From NCBI GenBank assembly GCA_030835825.1, contig JAURRA010000017.1, forward strand, positions 1-64,000: 64,000 bases of DNA. Direction: 5' to 3'. Both the position numbers and the translations under genes were made by a program. The stretch's first letter is position 1, and the number at the start of each line of letters is the position of its first letter. This document shows, piece after piece, positions 52,690 through 61,543 of the stretch. This stretch comes from Flavobacteriaceae bacterium. Its GTDB lineage: Bacteria; Bacteroidota; Bacteroidia; Flavobacteriales; Flavobacteriaceae. Under the pieces are notes generated by a model. It ran no database searches and was not told where the DNA came from. It saw only the letters and a program-made list of their open reading frames with translations.

Positions 52690-53508
52690 ATGTCCACTGC
52701 AAAAAAAGATTACAAACGCATCACTGTCAAGAGTCTTGTCGATATGAAGGCTCGGGGTGAAAAAATATCAATGCTTACTGCCTATGATTATACCATGGCG
52801 CAAATTGTTGATTCGGCAGGTATAGATGTAATTTTGGTTGGCGATTCTGCCAGTAATGTCATGGCTGGTCACGAAACCACGCTTCCCATTACTTTAGACC
52901 ATATGATTTATCACGCTTCGGCTGTCATTAGGGCTGTAAAGCGGGCCTTAGTGGTGGTCGATTTGCCTTTTGGCACCTATCAAAGCGACGATAAGGAAGC
53001 CTTGCGTTCGGCCATTCGCATTATGAAAGAAAGTGGTGCCCACGCGGTAAAGGTAGAAGGTGGTCAAGAAATCAAATCGTCGATTCGACGCATTATTAAT
53101 GCCGGTATTCCTGTTATGGGGCATTTGGGCTTAACCCCGCAATCCATTTATAAATTTGGCACCTATACCGTTCGTGCCAAGGAAGAACAAGAAGCTATTC
53201 AGCTGAAAGCGGATGCTAAGCTGTTGGAGGCTTCAGGTTGTTTTGCCATTGTCTTAGAAAAAATTCCCGCAGCATTAGCCCAAGAGGTGGCAGAGAGTGT
53301 CAGTATTCCTGTTATTGGTATTGGTGCTGGCGGTGGGGTCGATGGGCAGGTGTTGGTGTTACACGATATGATTGGGATGACGCACGAATTCAATCCCCGT
53401 TTTTTGCGACGTTATATGAATTTGTATGACGATATGATTGAGGCTATTGGGCAATACAATAAAGATGTTAAAGCCAAAGACTTTCCCAATGCCGAGGAGC
53501 AGTATTAG
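52690..53508 (+). CDS. panB: 3-methyl-2-oxobutanoate hydroxymethyltransferase PanB
   Basis: PanB adds a hydroxymethyl group from methylene-THF to ketoisovalerate in pantothenate synthesis. The 272-residue TIM-barrel protein has [31 protein letters not shown] with metal-binding aspartate, AVKVEGG, and the C-terminal [21 protein letters not shown] start at the ATG at 52690; upstream in-frame residues are not conserved. It is followed 14 bases later by the RluA-type gene. Confidence 0.95.
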   Translation: MSTAKKDYKRITVKSLVDMKARGEKISMLTAYDYTMAQIVDSAGIDVILVGDSASNVMAGHETTLPITLDHMIYHASAVIRAVKRALVVVDLPFGTYQSDDKEALRSAIRIMKESGAHAVKVEGGQEIKSSIRRIINAGIPVMGHLGLTPQSIYKFGTYTVRAKEEQEAIQLKADAKLLEASGCFAIVLEKIPAALAQEVAESVSIPVIGIGAGGGVDGQVLVLHDMIGMTHEFNPRFLRRYMNLYDDMIEAIGQYNKDVKAKDFPNAEEQY

Positions 53509-53522
53509 AACCCGTAATCTTC

Positions 53523-54209
53523 ATGTCCACCCGCCCTTTTAATTTAGACATCTTATTTGAGGACAACCATTTGATCGTGGTGAACAAAAGGGTTGGCGAT
53601 TTGGTGCAAGGCGATCAAACGGGTGACGCACCACTCCCCGATCTTATCAAGTCTTATCTCAAAGAGAAATACAGGAAACCAGGTGCTGTTTACTTGGGAG
53701 TCGTTCACAGACTCGACAGACCGACAAGCGGCGCAGTTATTTTTGCCAAAACTTCCAAGGCACTCACAAGGATGAATCAATTATTCGTTGATAAAAAAGT
53801 CGTTAAAACCTATTGGGCAGCGGTACAACACCCGCCCGAAAAGGCTTCAGCAACACTGATACACTGGCTTAAAAAGAATCCAAAAAACAACAAGGCAACT
53901 GTGTTTCATTCCGAGCACAGCGATGCCAAACGGGCTGTTTTGCACTACCAAGTCACACGATCCTTGGACCGCTACAGTATTTTGTCAATCACTCTTGAAA
54001 CAGGGCGTCATCATCAAATTAGGGCACAACTGGCCGCTATTGGTTCTCCAATTAAGGGCGATCTCAAATACGGTTTTGACCGCAGCAACCCCAACGGGGG
54101 GATTCATTTGCACGCCCGGCAACTGGAATTTGTTCACCCGGTAACCAAGTCGCCACTGATAATTGAGGCCCCCTTGCCTCAAGACCCCATTTGGGATTTA
54201 TGCCATTGA
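53523..54209 (+). CDS. RluA-family pseudouridine synthase
   Basis: The 228-residue protein has the RluA catalytic motif VVHRLDRPTSGAVIFAKTSKA with the aspartate in HRLDRPTSG, the start LDILFEDNHLIVVNKRVGDL, and the ETGRHHQIRAQLAAIGSPI segment. It lacks an S4 domain, so it is a short RluA/RluC-like or TruC-like enzyme that modifies rRNA or tRNA. The target site cannot be read from sequence. Confidence 0.92.
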   Translation: MSTRPFNLDILFEDNHLIVVNKRVGDLVQGDQTGDAPLPDLIKSYLKEKYRKPGAVYLGVVHRLDRPTSGAVIFAKTSKALTRMNQLFVDKKVVKTYWAAVQHPPEKASATLIHWLKKNPKNNKATVFHSEHSDAKRAVLHYQVTRSLDRYSILSITLETGRHHQIRAQLAAIGSPIKGDLKYGFDRSNPNGGIHLHARQLEFVHPVTKSPLIIEAPLPQDPIWDLCH

Positions 54210-54228
54210 TTTTATTACCTTCGTACCC

Positions 54229-55620
54229 ATGACTGAATCTATCAATACCATTCAAGCAAGGCAAAGCGATTTTTTCCGTTCTGGACAGAGCAAGGTCTTG
54301 GCCTATAGAATAAACAGCCTAAAAGCGCTTAAAAAGGCCATTATTCGTAGAGAAGAGGCTGTTTATCTGGCCTTAAAAAAAGATTTAGGTAAGCCAGAAT
54401 TCGAATCTTATATTTCTGAGCTTTCAGTTGTTTTGGCGGATATCGACCAAGCCCTTACCCAAGTGAAGCGATGGAGCCGTCCACAAAGAGTTAGTGGAAG
54501 TCTGTTGAATTTCCCATCAAAGGATTTTATTTACAAAGTACCCTACGGACTTACTTTACATATTTCCCCTTGGAATTATCCCTTTCAGCTGGCCCTTGCT
54601 CCGCTTATTGCGGCAGTTGCTGCCGGTAATTGTGTTTTGCTGAAACCCAGTGAACACAGTCCCCAAACCTCACAATTGGTGACAGACCTCATCGACGAGG
54701 TTTTTGACCCTTGCCATGTCACGGCCATTCAAGGTGATGCTAAAACTGCCACGACCTTACTTAAATTGCGATGGGACTATATCTTTTTTACGGGCAGTGT
54801 GGCGGTAGGTAAAATAGTTGCCAAGGCTGCTGCGGAATACTTGACACCCGTCACCTTAGAATTGGGCGGTAAAAATCCTTGTATTATTGATCCATCTGCG
54901 GCTATTGGATTGGCAGCAAAGCGCATTGTTTGGGGCAAGTTTCTCAATGCTGGACAAACCTGTATCGCCCCCGATTATGTATTGGTGCATACGACCATTT
55001 ACCAACCTCTTGTGGCCGCTTTACGTAAAGAGATAAGTGCAGCTTTCGGTGCCGATCCTTTACAGTCTGCAGACTACGGGCGGTTGATTCACCGCAAGCA
55101 CTTGGAACGCCAATTGTCTCTGCTCGAAGGGGAAGACGTTATTTGTGGCGGTACATTCGATCTAGAAACTAACGCCTTAGCACCCACCTTGGTGGCCCAG
55201 CCAACAATGGACAGCCCTGTAATGAAAGATGAGATTTTTGGGCCTATTTTACCTGTTCTCACTTATGAGACCTTTGCAGATATTGAAAACTGCGTAGATC
55301 AATTTGCCAAGCCCTTAGGTTTTTATGTTTTTTCAAAAAACAAGCGCTTTATTCAAACGATCATTGACCGCTTTGGCTTTGGAGGAGGAAGTATTAACGA
55401 TACCATGATGCAATTTGTCAATTCGAGATTGCCCTTCGGTGGTGTGGGCGAAAGTGGTATTGGTGCCTATCACGGCCAGTTTGGATTTGACACCTTCAGT
55501 CACCAAAAGGCTGTATCTCACAGAGCCAATTGGCTAGATGCACCGTTGCGCTATGCACCCTACAAAAACAAATTGGTGCAAGCCAAATGGGTCGAGCGTT
55601 TGCGATCACTTTTTAGCTGA
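54229..55620 (+). CDS. aldehyde dehydrogenase (NAD(P)-dependent)
   Basis: The 463-residue protein is a class-3-type aldehyde dehydrogenase. The N-terminal region has SPWNYPFQLALAPL, the catalytic pair is E in TLELGGKNP and C in FLNAGQTCIAPDYV, and DEIFGPILPVLTYE and GESGIGAYHGQFGFDTFSH are typical. The class oxidises long-chain or aromatic aldehydes. I start at the ATG at 54229; the open frame upstream overlaps the rluA end. It is 19 bases downstream of that gene and co-directional. Confidence 0.93.
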   Translation: MTESINTIQARQSDFFRSGQSKVLAYRINSLKALKKAIIRREEAVYLALKKDLGKPEFESYISELSVVLADIDQALTQVKRWSRPQRVSGSLLNFPSKDFIYKVPYGLTLHISPWNYPFQLALAPLIAAVAAGNCVLLKPSEHSPQTSQLVTDLIDEVFDPCHVTAIQGDAKTATTLLKLRWDYIFFTGSVAVGKIVAKAAAEYLTPVTLELGGKNPCIIDPSAAIGLAAKRIVWGKFLNAGQTCIAPDYVLVHTTIYQPLVAALRKEISAAFGADPLQSADYGRLIHRKHLERQLSLLEGEDVICGGTFDLETNALAPTLVAQPTMDSPVMKDEIFGPILPVLTYETFADIENCVDQFAKPLGFYVFSKNKRFIQTIIDRFGFGGGSINDTMMQFVNSRLPFGGVGESGIGAYHGQFGFDTFSHQKAVSHRANWLDAPLRYAPYKNKLVQAKWVERLRSLFS

Positions 55621-55666
55621 GAAGGTCTGTTTTGTCCCTTTTCTTGTTTGTCCAAAAGAAAAACCA

Positions 55667-57214
55667 TTATCCCAACCAACCTTCTCTATCGAGGCTTCGG
55701 TAATGTATGGCTTCGGCGATATGCTGGTTTAGAATATGCGATTCCGCCTCCAGATCGGCTATGGTGCGTCCTACTTTTAAGATGCGGTCATAGGCCCGTG
55801 CAGACAGATTGAGTCGTTCCATAGCTGATTTGAGTAAAGCTTTAGACTTGCTGTCCAGTTTACAAAATTGGCGGATATGCTTGCTGCTCATCTGTGCGTT
55901 GTAATATATTCCTTTTATGCTTTCGAACCGTCGTTGTTGCACTGTACGCGCAGCGATAACTCGCTCTCGGATTAATTCCGAAGGCTCTCCCCTGCGTTCC
56001 TCTGTCAATTGTTGAAAAGGTACTGGTGTGACTTCAATATGAATATCAATGCGGTCGAGTAAAGGACCAGAAATCTTATTCATATAGCGCTGCATGTCGG
56101 CCATAGAGGTAGTATGAGGTGCTGAAGGATCATAGAAGTGACCACTTGGACTGGGATTCATACTGGCTACTAGCATAAAACTACTGGGATAAGTCACGGT
56201 AAACTTGGCCCGAGAAATGGTTACTTCCCTATCTTCCAAGGGCTGTCGCATCACCTCCAAAACGGTTCGTTTAAATTCGGGTAACTCGTCTAAAAACAAT
56301 ACCCCGTTATGGGCCAACGAAATTTCTCCGGGCTGTGGGTAGCTGCCTCCGCCAACGAGTGCCACATCGCTAATAGTATGGTGGGGTGCGCGGAAGGGCC
56401 TTTGAGCCAACAAACTGTCCTCGGCCTTTAAGCGACCTACAACGGAGTGGATTTTGGTAGTCTCCAAGGCTTCGGCCAATGACATGGGTGGCAAAATACT
56501 GGGTAAGCGTTTGGCTAACATGGTTTTACCGGATCCAGGGGGTCCTATTAAAATGATGTTATGCCCTCCAGCGGCGGCAATTTCCATACAGCGCTTTATG
56601 CCCTCTTGACCTTTGACGTCGGCAAAATCAAGGTCCATTTGAGCGTGTTGTTCAAAAAACAGCTTTCGGGTATCGATGATGGTTGGTTGTAGGGGCTTGC
56701 CTTCGTTAAAAAAATCAATGACTTGGGTGATGGACGATACGCCATATATTTTAAGATCGTTGACAATGGCGGCTTCATTGGCGTTTTGAGCTGGTAAGAT
56801 AAAACCCTCAAAACCCTCCTGTCTGGCGCGCACTGCGATGGGCAAGGCTCCCTTGATGGGTTGCAGACTGCCGTCGAGGGATAATTCGCCCATGATGAGA
56901 TAGCGCTCAATGTCTGGCGCTGCAATTTGCCCCGAGCCCGATAGAAGGCCCATGGCCAAGGTCAGGTCATAGGCACTGCCCTCTTTACGCATATCGGCGG
57001 GCGCCATATTGATAGTGATTTTCTTACCGGGAATGCGGAAACCGACGTTTTGTAAGGCTGCCGCTATCCGGTAGTTGCTTTCCTTGATGGCATTATCGGG
57101 CAAACCCACCAAATGATAACCGATGCCCTGACCCACATTGACCTCTACGGTAATCGTTGTGGCATCGACACCGAAAACGGCACTGCCATAAATTTTTTTT
57201 AGGGTGTTGGACAT
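55667..57214 (-). CDS. YifB/ComM Mg-chelatase-like AAA+ ATPase
   Basis: The 515-residue protein has an N-terminal Lon-protease-like fold domain (about 1-180; GVDATTITVEVNVGQG and NMAPADMRKEGSAYDL), an AAA+ Mg-chelatase domain with Walker A GPPGSGKT (224-231), LFLDELPEFKRTVLEVMRQPL as Walker B, and a C-terminal helical domain with LDRIDIHIEVTPV and LSARAYDRILKVGRTIADL. The ComM/RadX homologue in gamma-proteobacteria is a branch-migration helicase in natural transformation, so DNA uptake or recombination is the likely role. Confidence 0.93.
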   Translation of the reverse strand: MSNTLKKIYGSAVFGVDATTITVEVNVGQGIGYHLVGLPDNAIKESNYRIAAALQNVGFRIPGKKITINMAPADMRKEGSAYDLTLAMGLLSGSGQIAAPDIERYLIMGELSLDGSLQPIKGALPIAVRARQEGFEGFILPAQNANEAAIVNDLKIYGVSSITQVIDFFNEGKPLQPTIIDTRKLFFEQHAQMDLDFADVKGQEGIKRCMEIAAAGGHNIILIGPPGSGKTMLAKRLPSILPPMSLAEALETTKIHSVVGRLKAEDSLLAQRPFRAPHHTISDVALVGGGSYPQPGEISLAHNGVLFLDELPEFKRTVLEVMRQPLEDREVTISRAKFTVTYPSSFMLVASMNPSPSGHFYDPSAPHTTSMADMQRYMNKISGPLLDRIDIHIEVTPVPFQQLTEERRGEPSELIRERVIAARTVQQRRFESIKGIYYNAQMSSKHIRQFCKLDSKSKALLKSAMERLNLSARAYDRILKVGRTIADLEAESHILNQHIAEAIHYRSLDREGWLG

Positions 57215-57325
57215 TTGAGGCTAAGCATTTGGTTTGGGGAAATTATCATTTTTTGAGTGATTTTCAAAGACTAAATGCGATTCAGCATAATTATTGTTTA
57301 ATTTAGTTACCCCTAACCCCAAATC

Positions 57326-57682
57326 ATGAGAAACAAAGTAACAGACTACGCAGGCCATTTCATTTATGAAAAGACTGGTACAGCAGCCAAGACTTTGGCG
57401 TTTATGACGCACCCAGAGGGCTATGTCGAAAACATTAACGGCAGCATGAGCTACGTGTATCAATACAAAGACCACTTGGGGAACATACGCCTCTCCTACT
57501 CCGACAAAAACGGTAATGGCAGCATTGCCAATTCAGAAATACTGGAAGAGAATAACTATTATCCTTTTGGATTAGAGCATAAAGGGTATAATAACGTGGT
57601 TAATGCAACGGTTAATCATTTCAAGGATTTTCAAGGGCCAAAACTTGCTGAGGATTTGTTCAATCATTTTAATCTTGTATGA
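57326..57682 (+). pseudogene. truncated RHS-repeat associated core remnant
   Basis: This 118-codon frame holds the RHS-associated core segments seen in large Bacteroidota Rhs/YD-repeat proteins: DYAGHFIYEKTG, THPEGYVENINGSM, then YVYQYKDHLGNIRLSYSD and ILEENNYYPFGLEHKGYN. Full genes are thousands of residues. Here the YD repeats upstream are missing, and the C-terminus diverges after FQGPKLAEDL, before the usual Y-D-P-x-x-G-R-F motif and any toxin tip. It is probably a relic of an Rhs gene, lying between two conserved core genes, with no mobile-element ends visible. Expression is possible but unproven. Confidence 0.75.
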
Positions 57683-57709
57683 GAGCGCGAAAAAAATGAC
57701 TCAAAATAC

Positions 57710-58672
57710 TCATAGATGCGCATTGACAAAACTCAGGGAGCGCAGTTCGTCATAATAAAATGAGCCGTTGAGATGAAAACCAACATGTCCCCCATACTTA
57801 GGGTGCTCAATATAAAAGGATTTTGATGTCTCAGCCCATTCCTGAGGTGTACAGGAGTCCGACAAAAAGGAATCATTTTGAGCGTTAAGCAACAAGGCAG
57901 GTACTTTGATATGTTCAATATACGGCAAGCTACTTGAGGCCTGATAGTAATGTAATCCACTTTCAAAACCGTGGGCAGGTGCGGTATAGACATCATCAAA
58001 ATCCCTGAGGCGTTTGATGCGTTCCATGTCCTTCTGCTGAATACGGTCGGGGAAAAGGGTTATTTTGTGCTTCAAACGCTCAGTCAAATGGCGTTTAAAA
58101 TAAATCTCATAGGGTCGATTGTACCATTTATGTAATTCAAGCATTGATCCATAGAGGTCACATGGTGCAGATATAGCGATGCCCAATTTAACTTCTTTTG
58201 GTCGGTCACGATCTTCGCCCAAATATTTCAGCAATACATTGCCACCCAAACTGATACCTCGCAGCACAATGGCTTCATAGTGGTAATTGGCAAGTATGTA
58301 AAGTAATATCTGGTGTAAATCATCTGTTTCGCCAGAATTGTATGATCGGTAGGTCAAATTATATTCGCCACTACAACCCCTAAAATTCACCCCTACAGCG
58401 TCTATGCCGTTCTGGTTAAAAAGCTTAGCTGAACCAAGCATATAGGGACGTTTAGAGTCGCCTTCTAGACCGTGGAGCAACACGATTAGTGTTCTTGAAG
58501 GTTTCGATGCTCGCATCCAATCGAGGTCAATAAAATCGCCGTCAGCTAGGGTTAGTCGCTCACGCTGCTGCTGAACACCTGACACCCGGCGCACTAAACC
58601 AGAGTAAACGGTGGAGAAATAGCCATTTTTAAACAAATGAGGCGCGCGATATGAGCTTTGGACTAAGGGCAT
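57710..58672 (-). CDS. YheT-family alpha/beta hydrolase
   Basis: The 320-residue protein has LIVLLHGLEGDSKRPYM with the oxyanion region, VNFRGCSGEYN, the nucleophile elbow GISLGGNVLLKYLGE and a C-terminal histidine in HPKYGGHVGF. It matches the YheT group of esterase-like hydrolases of unknown substrate. It lies 2 bases after tilS and 28 bases from the RHS remnant. Confidence 0.9.
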   Translation of the reverse strand: MPLVQSSYRAPHLFKNGYFSTVYSGLVRRVSGVQQQRERLTLADGDFIDLDWMRASKPSRTLIVLLHGLEGDSKRPYMLGSAKLFNQNGIDAVGVNFRGCSGEYNLTYRSYNSGETDDLHQILLYILANYHYEAIVLRGISLGGNVLLKYLGEDRDRPKEVKLGIAISAPCDLYGSMLELHKWYNRPYEIYFKRHLTERLKHKITLFPDRIQQKDMERIKRLRDFDDVYTAPAHGFESGLHYYQASSSLPYIEHIKVPALLLNAQNDSFLSDSCTPQEWAETSKSFYIEHPKYGGHVGFHLNGSFYYDELRSLSFVNAHL

Positions 58673-58673
58673 G

Positions 58674-59981
58674 TTATGAAAGCGTCAATTTTAATATATG
58701 TTTGGTTTCAGCGTTAACAACAAATCTTTCATCTGCCCGTCGGCCAACTACCCAAACAATTTGCTCGTCCGAACACAAAACATATTGTCGCGATTTGTCG
58801 AATAACGAAACAGTCTCGTCTTTTAAATATTTACTCACTTTTTTGGTACCTGTCATTCCTACAGGCTGGAATCGGTCTCCCGCCTGCCAGAGTCTTAGAG
58901 TTAAGGGAAAGTTTAACAAGTCAGCATCGACATAAATGCAAGCAGTAGATCCCAATTCTTGTGTCTCAACAGCTTCTATTGTCAATAGTTTATTCGCAAA
59001 CTCAATAGGTTTTAATTGATTATAAATCAATATATTACTTACACTATTGTCATGTTTTGGTTCAAGCAATAAACAGGCTCTGTCTTTAAGTAATTGATAG
59101 GTATCGGATCGCACCATTTTACCGCTTTGGGCGGTCATTAAATGAAGAATATCCTCCCACTGATGAAACCCAAAGGGAGACAATAAGTAGAACAAATATG
59201 TCTTGGGGTTGTCCACTTGTTGCCAAGCCTCTAAGGGCAATTTGAAGCCTGTTGGTGTTTTTACAAGCAATTGAGGTTGGATATCCTTGAGATACGCCTC
59301 AATCATAATTTGGGCGTCTTGCAGGTGATTAATTGTTGTTCCAAATTCTTCCAATAATTGAGGACGAAGATGTACCAATTCCGGAATAACCTTTAATCTC
59401 AGGGCATTTCTCAAATAATCGCTCGACTGATTAGAGGAATCTTCTCGCCATTCCAAATGATGCTTCTTGGCGTAGGTTGTCAAAGCTTCTTTGGAAAAGG
59501 GCAACAAGGGGCGTATGATTTTACCATTTTGTGTAGGTATACCTGTTAAACCTTTTAGACCAGTACCTCGAAGTGTGTTGATCAAGAAAGTTTCAAATTG
59601 GTCATTACTGTGATGTGCGGTCAAAATAAAAGCTAATCCTCTCGCCTCGCTGAGACCATAGAAGTAGTCATACCGCAAATGGCGTGCTGCCTCCTGCACA
59701 GACAGTTTGTGTTGTTGCGCATAGGCTTTAGTGTCGAACGCCGCACTGTGACAACAAACGCCCCATAAGTCGCATAAAGACTGCACAAATACAGCATCAG
59801 CATCGCTCTCCTCCCCTCTCAATTTAAAATTACAATGCGCCACCTCGAAAGGCCATTGGCAAGATTGCCACAAATGCGCCAAAACCACACTGTCTAAACC
59901 GCCTGACAAAGCCAGTAAAGACGTGCTATTGGCGATGTTCGGCCAAAGTTGGGCGACATGACGGTTGAATTGCTCAATCAT
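58674..59981 (-). CDS. tilS: tRNA(Ile)-lysidine synthetase TilS
   Basis: TilS ligates lysine to cytidine 34 of the CAU-anticodon tRNA-Ile, so that it reads AUA. The 435-residue protein has the PP-loop SGGLDS (26-31), AHCNFKLRGEESDADA, ILTAHHSNDQFETFLINTLRGTG and RPLLPFSKEAL, and a C-terminal TilS domain. I start at the ATG at 59981; upstream residues are not conserved. It overlaps pabB by 8 bases, so translation is likely coupled. Confidence 0.95.
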   Translation of the reverse strand: MIEQFNRHVAQLWPNIANSTSLLALSGGLDSVVLAHLWQSCQWPFEVAHCNFKLRGEESDADAVFVQSLCDLWGVCCHSAAFDTKAYAQQHKLSVQEAARHLRYDYFYGLSEARGLAFILTAHHSNDQFETFLINTLRGTGLKGLTGIPTQNGKIIRPLLPFSKEALTTYAKKHHLEWREDSSNQSSDYLRNALRLKVIPELVHLRPQLLEEFGTTINHLQDAQIMIEAYLKDIQPQLLVKTPTGFKLPLEAWQQVDNPKTYLFYLLSPFGFHQWEDILHLMTAQSGKMVRSDTYQLLKDRACLLLEPKHDNSVSNILIYNQLKPIEFANKLLTIEAVETQELGSTACIYVDADLLNFPLTLRLWQAGDRFQPVGMTGTKKVSKYLKDETVSLFDKSRQYVLCSDEQIVWVVGRRADERFVVNAETKHILKLTLS

Positions 59982-61299
59982 GACTGACCGGTTTGGATAA
60001 ATTATCTTGCGCCAAAACACGTGACAGAGCATTGGCCTTCACCAAACACTCCTCATATTCCAACGCTGCCTCACTGGCAGCTGTTATCGCACTGCCAACA
60101 CTATAAGAAACATAGGATTTCAACTGATTGTAGAGTATGGTTCGAATGGCCACGTTAAAATCAAAGTCGCCCTCTGGCTCAAAGTATCCGATGGCGCCAG
60201 AATACAAATCTCTTTTACTGACTTCATGATCTTCAATCAACTGCATCGCTCGCAATTTTGGCGCTCCAGTCATACTACCCATGGGGAAACTGGCTTTGAT
60301 AGCATCGAGGGACGAGAGGTCTTCTCTCAAGTCTGCGCCAATTGTCGAAATCATATGATGAACTTGCTTGAACGAATAAACCCCACAAAGCTCCTTGACT
60401 TGAACACTGCCCTTTTGAGCTACCTTTGACAAGTCATTTCTGACCAAATCCACAATCATAACGTTCTCACTCCGCTCCTTTTTACTTTGCCACAAATGGT
60501 TTTTTGAGGCTGTATCTAAAGTTTGATCTTCAAACCGTTTTGAAGTACCTTTAATAGGCTGGGATATCAGTTGCTGTCCTGTTCGCGACAAATAGCGCTC
60601 TGGAGACGAAGACATAGCATACCATTGTCTGTTCCTCAAAAAACAAGAAAACGGTGCTGCGGAAATTTGATTCAATTGCTGAAAAACTTCTGAGGGATTG
60701 ATGTTGGCGCCCTCTTGAAACCATTCCATACAGTAGTTGATCTCATAAATGTCCCCCATTTGAATGTGCGATTGCAACTTAGAGACATTTTTGACATAGT
60801 CTTCTTTCGATAATCTTGGCGTCAAGTGCAACTTATCTTGCGGCAGACCAATAGGATGTGCTCTAAATGTTGTGATATCCAACATATCTTTTGCGAGCTC
60901 CTTTTTTTGGAACATCGGATAGTGCAAAGTCACTGCGTGCCCGCGAATTACGAAAATTTTCTCTGGCTGAAAAAACCACAAATCGGGAAATTCCAACCCG
61001 TCATGATTGGCAGAAGATAAGCCAAAGAGCTCATTTTTCAGGTCATAGGACAAATGGCCAAAACACCAATCCTGAATCTGATTTTGAAAGTCTTGAAGTG
61101 CCTCAAACCCATTGCCAAATTGAACATCGGTTTCCGATAGGCTGCCTACGGCTAAAACAGCATCGCACTTTGATTCTTTTAAGGGATACGCATTGCTATC
61201 GAGCCACAGCGAGGTGTCAAAGTCTTGCGCCCATTGAAACAACTGCTTCAAAAAGAGCTTTTTGTCTTGGATTTCAAAGGTTTGAATGTGCCGCTTCAA
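59974..61299 (-). CDS. pabB: aminodeoxychorismate synthase component I PabB-like
   Basis: The 441-residue chorismate-binding enzyme makes 4-amino-4-deoxychorismate for folate. It has YEINYCMEW, RYLSRTGQQLISQPIKGTSKR, VDLVRNDLSKVA, PMGSMTGAPKLRAMQLIEDHE and YSVGSAITAASEAALEYEE. The PIKGT motif separates it from isochorismate synthase. The start is a TTG at 61299. It could be anthranilate synthase component I, but context with tilS and the absence of other trp genes favour PabB. Confidence 0.88.
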   Translation of the reverse strand: MKRHIQTFEIQDKKLFLKQLFQWAQDFDTSLWLDSNAYPLKESKCDAVLAVGSLSETDVQFGNGFEALQDFQNQIQDWCFGHLSYDLKNELFGLSSANHDGLEFPDLWFFQPEKIFVIRGHAVTLHYPMFQKKELAKDMLDITTFRAHPIGLPQDKLHLTPRLSKEDYVKNVSKLQSHIQMGDIYEINYCMEWFQEGANINPSEVFQQLNQISAAPFSCFLRNRQWYAMSSSPERYLSRTGQQLISQPIKGTSKRFEDQTLDTASKNHLWQSKKERSENVMIVDLVRNDLSKVAQKGSVQVKELCGVYSFKQVHHMISTIGADLREDLSSLDAIKASFPMGSMTGAPKLRAMQLIEDHEVSKRDLYSGAIGYFEPEGDFDFNVAIRTILYNQLKSYVSYSVGSAITAASEAALEYEECLVKANALSRVLAQDNLSKPVSHD

Positions 61300-61381
61300 T
61301 CTATTAACATTAGACCGTAAAAATACATTTTCGATTGATGGTAAAGAATAAATTTTGTAATTTTAGGTAACATTTCCCCAA

Positions 61382-61543
61382 ATGACCACCTACATTGAAC
61401 CAAAAAAGCTTTTGGGGATTAAATCATATGCTATGAGTCGTCCCCAATCGAAAAAACCAAAAACACTCCATATTTTACTTGTAATCCTATTTGTTCTGAT
61501 CATTGCTGTGAGTGCGATGCACTACGCCATTTTTGGTGGCTAG
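61382..61543 (+). CDS. tiny single-pass membrane protein (53 or 36 residues)
   Basis: An ORF with ATG at 61382 (or ATG at 61433) ends in a TAG that shares a CTAG with the lpd stop. The C-terminal half is one clear membrane helix, ILLVILFVLIIAVSAMHYAIF, preceded by the basic stretch RPQSKKPKTLH. I do not recognise a family. The exact four-base convergent overlap mirrors other gene pairs here and favours a real gene. Confidence 0.5.
   Translation: MTTYIEPKKLLGIKSYAMSRPQSKKPKTLHILLVILFVLIIAVSAMHYAIFGG

Noticed and set aside
53193-53393. Short antisense and alternate-frame ORFs in panB, rluA and aldehyde dehydrogenase
   Set aside because: Many 60-110-codon frames overlap well-supported genes throughout the window; none has a conserved motif or independent start signals.
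55619-55686. Inverted repeat GAGAAGGT / ACCTTCTC as a terminator
   Set aside because: The arms are 52 bases apart and one lies inside yifB coding sequence, so a stable hairpin is unlikely.
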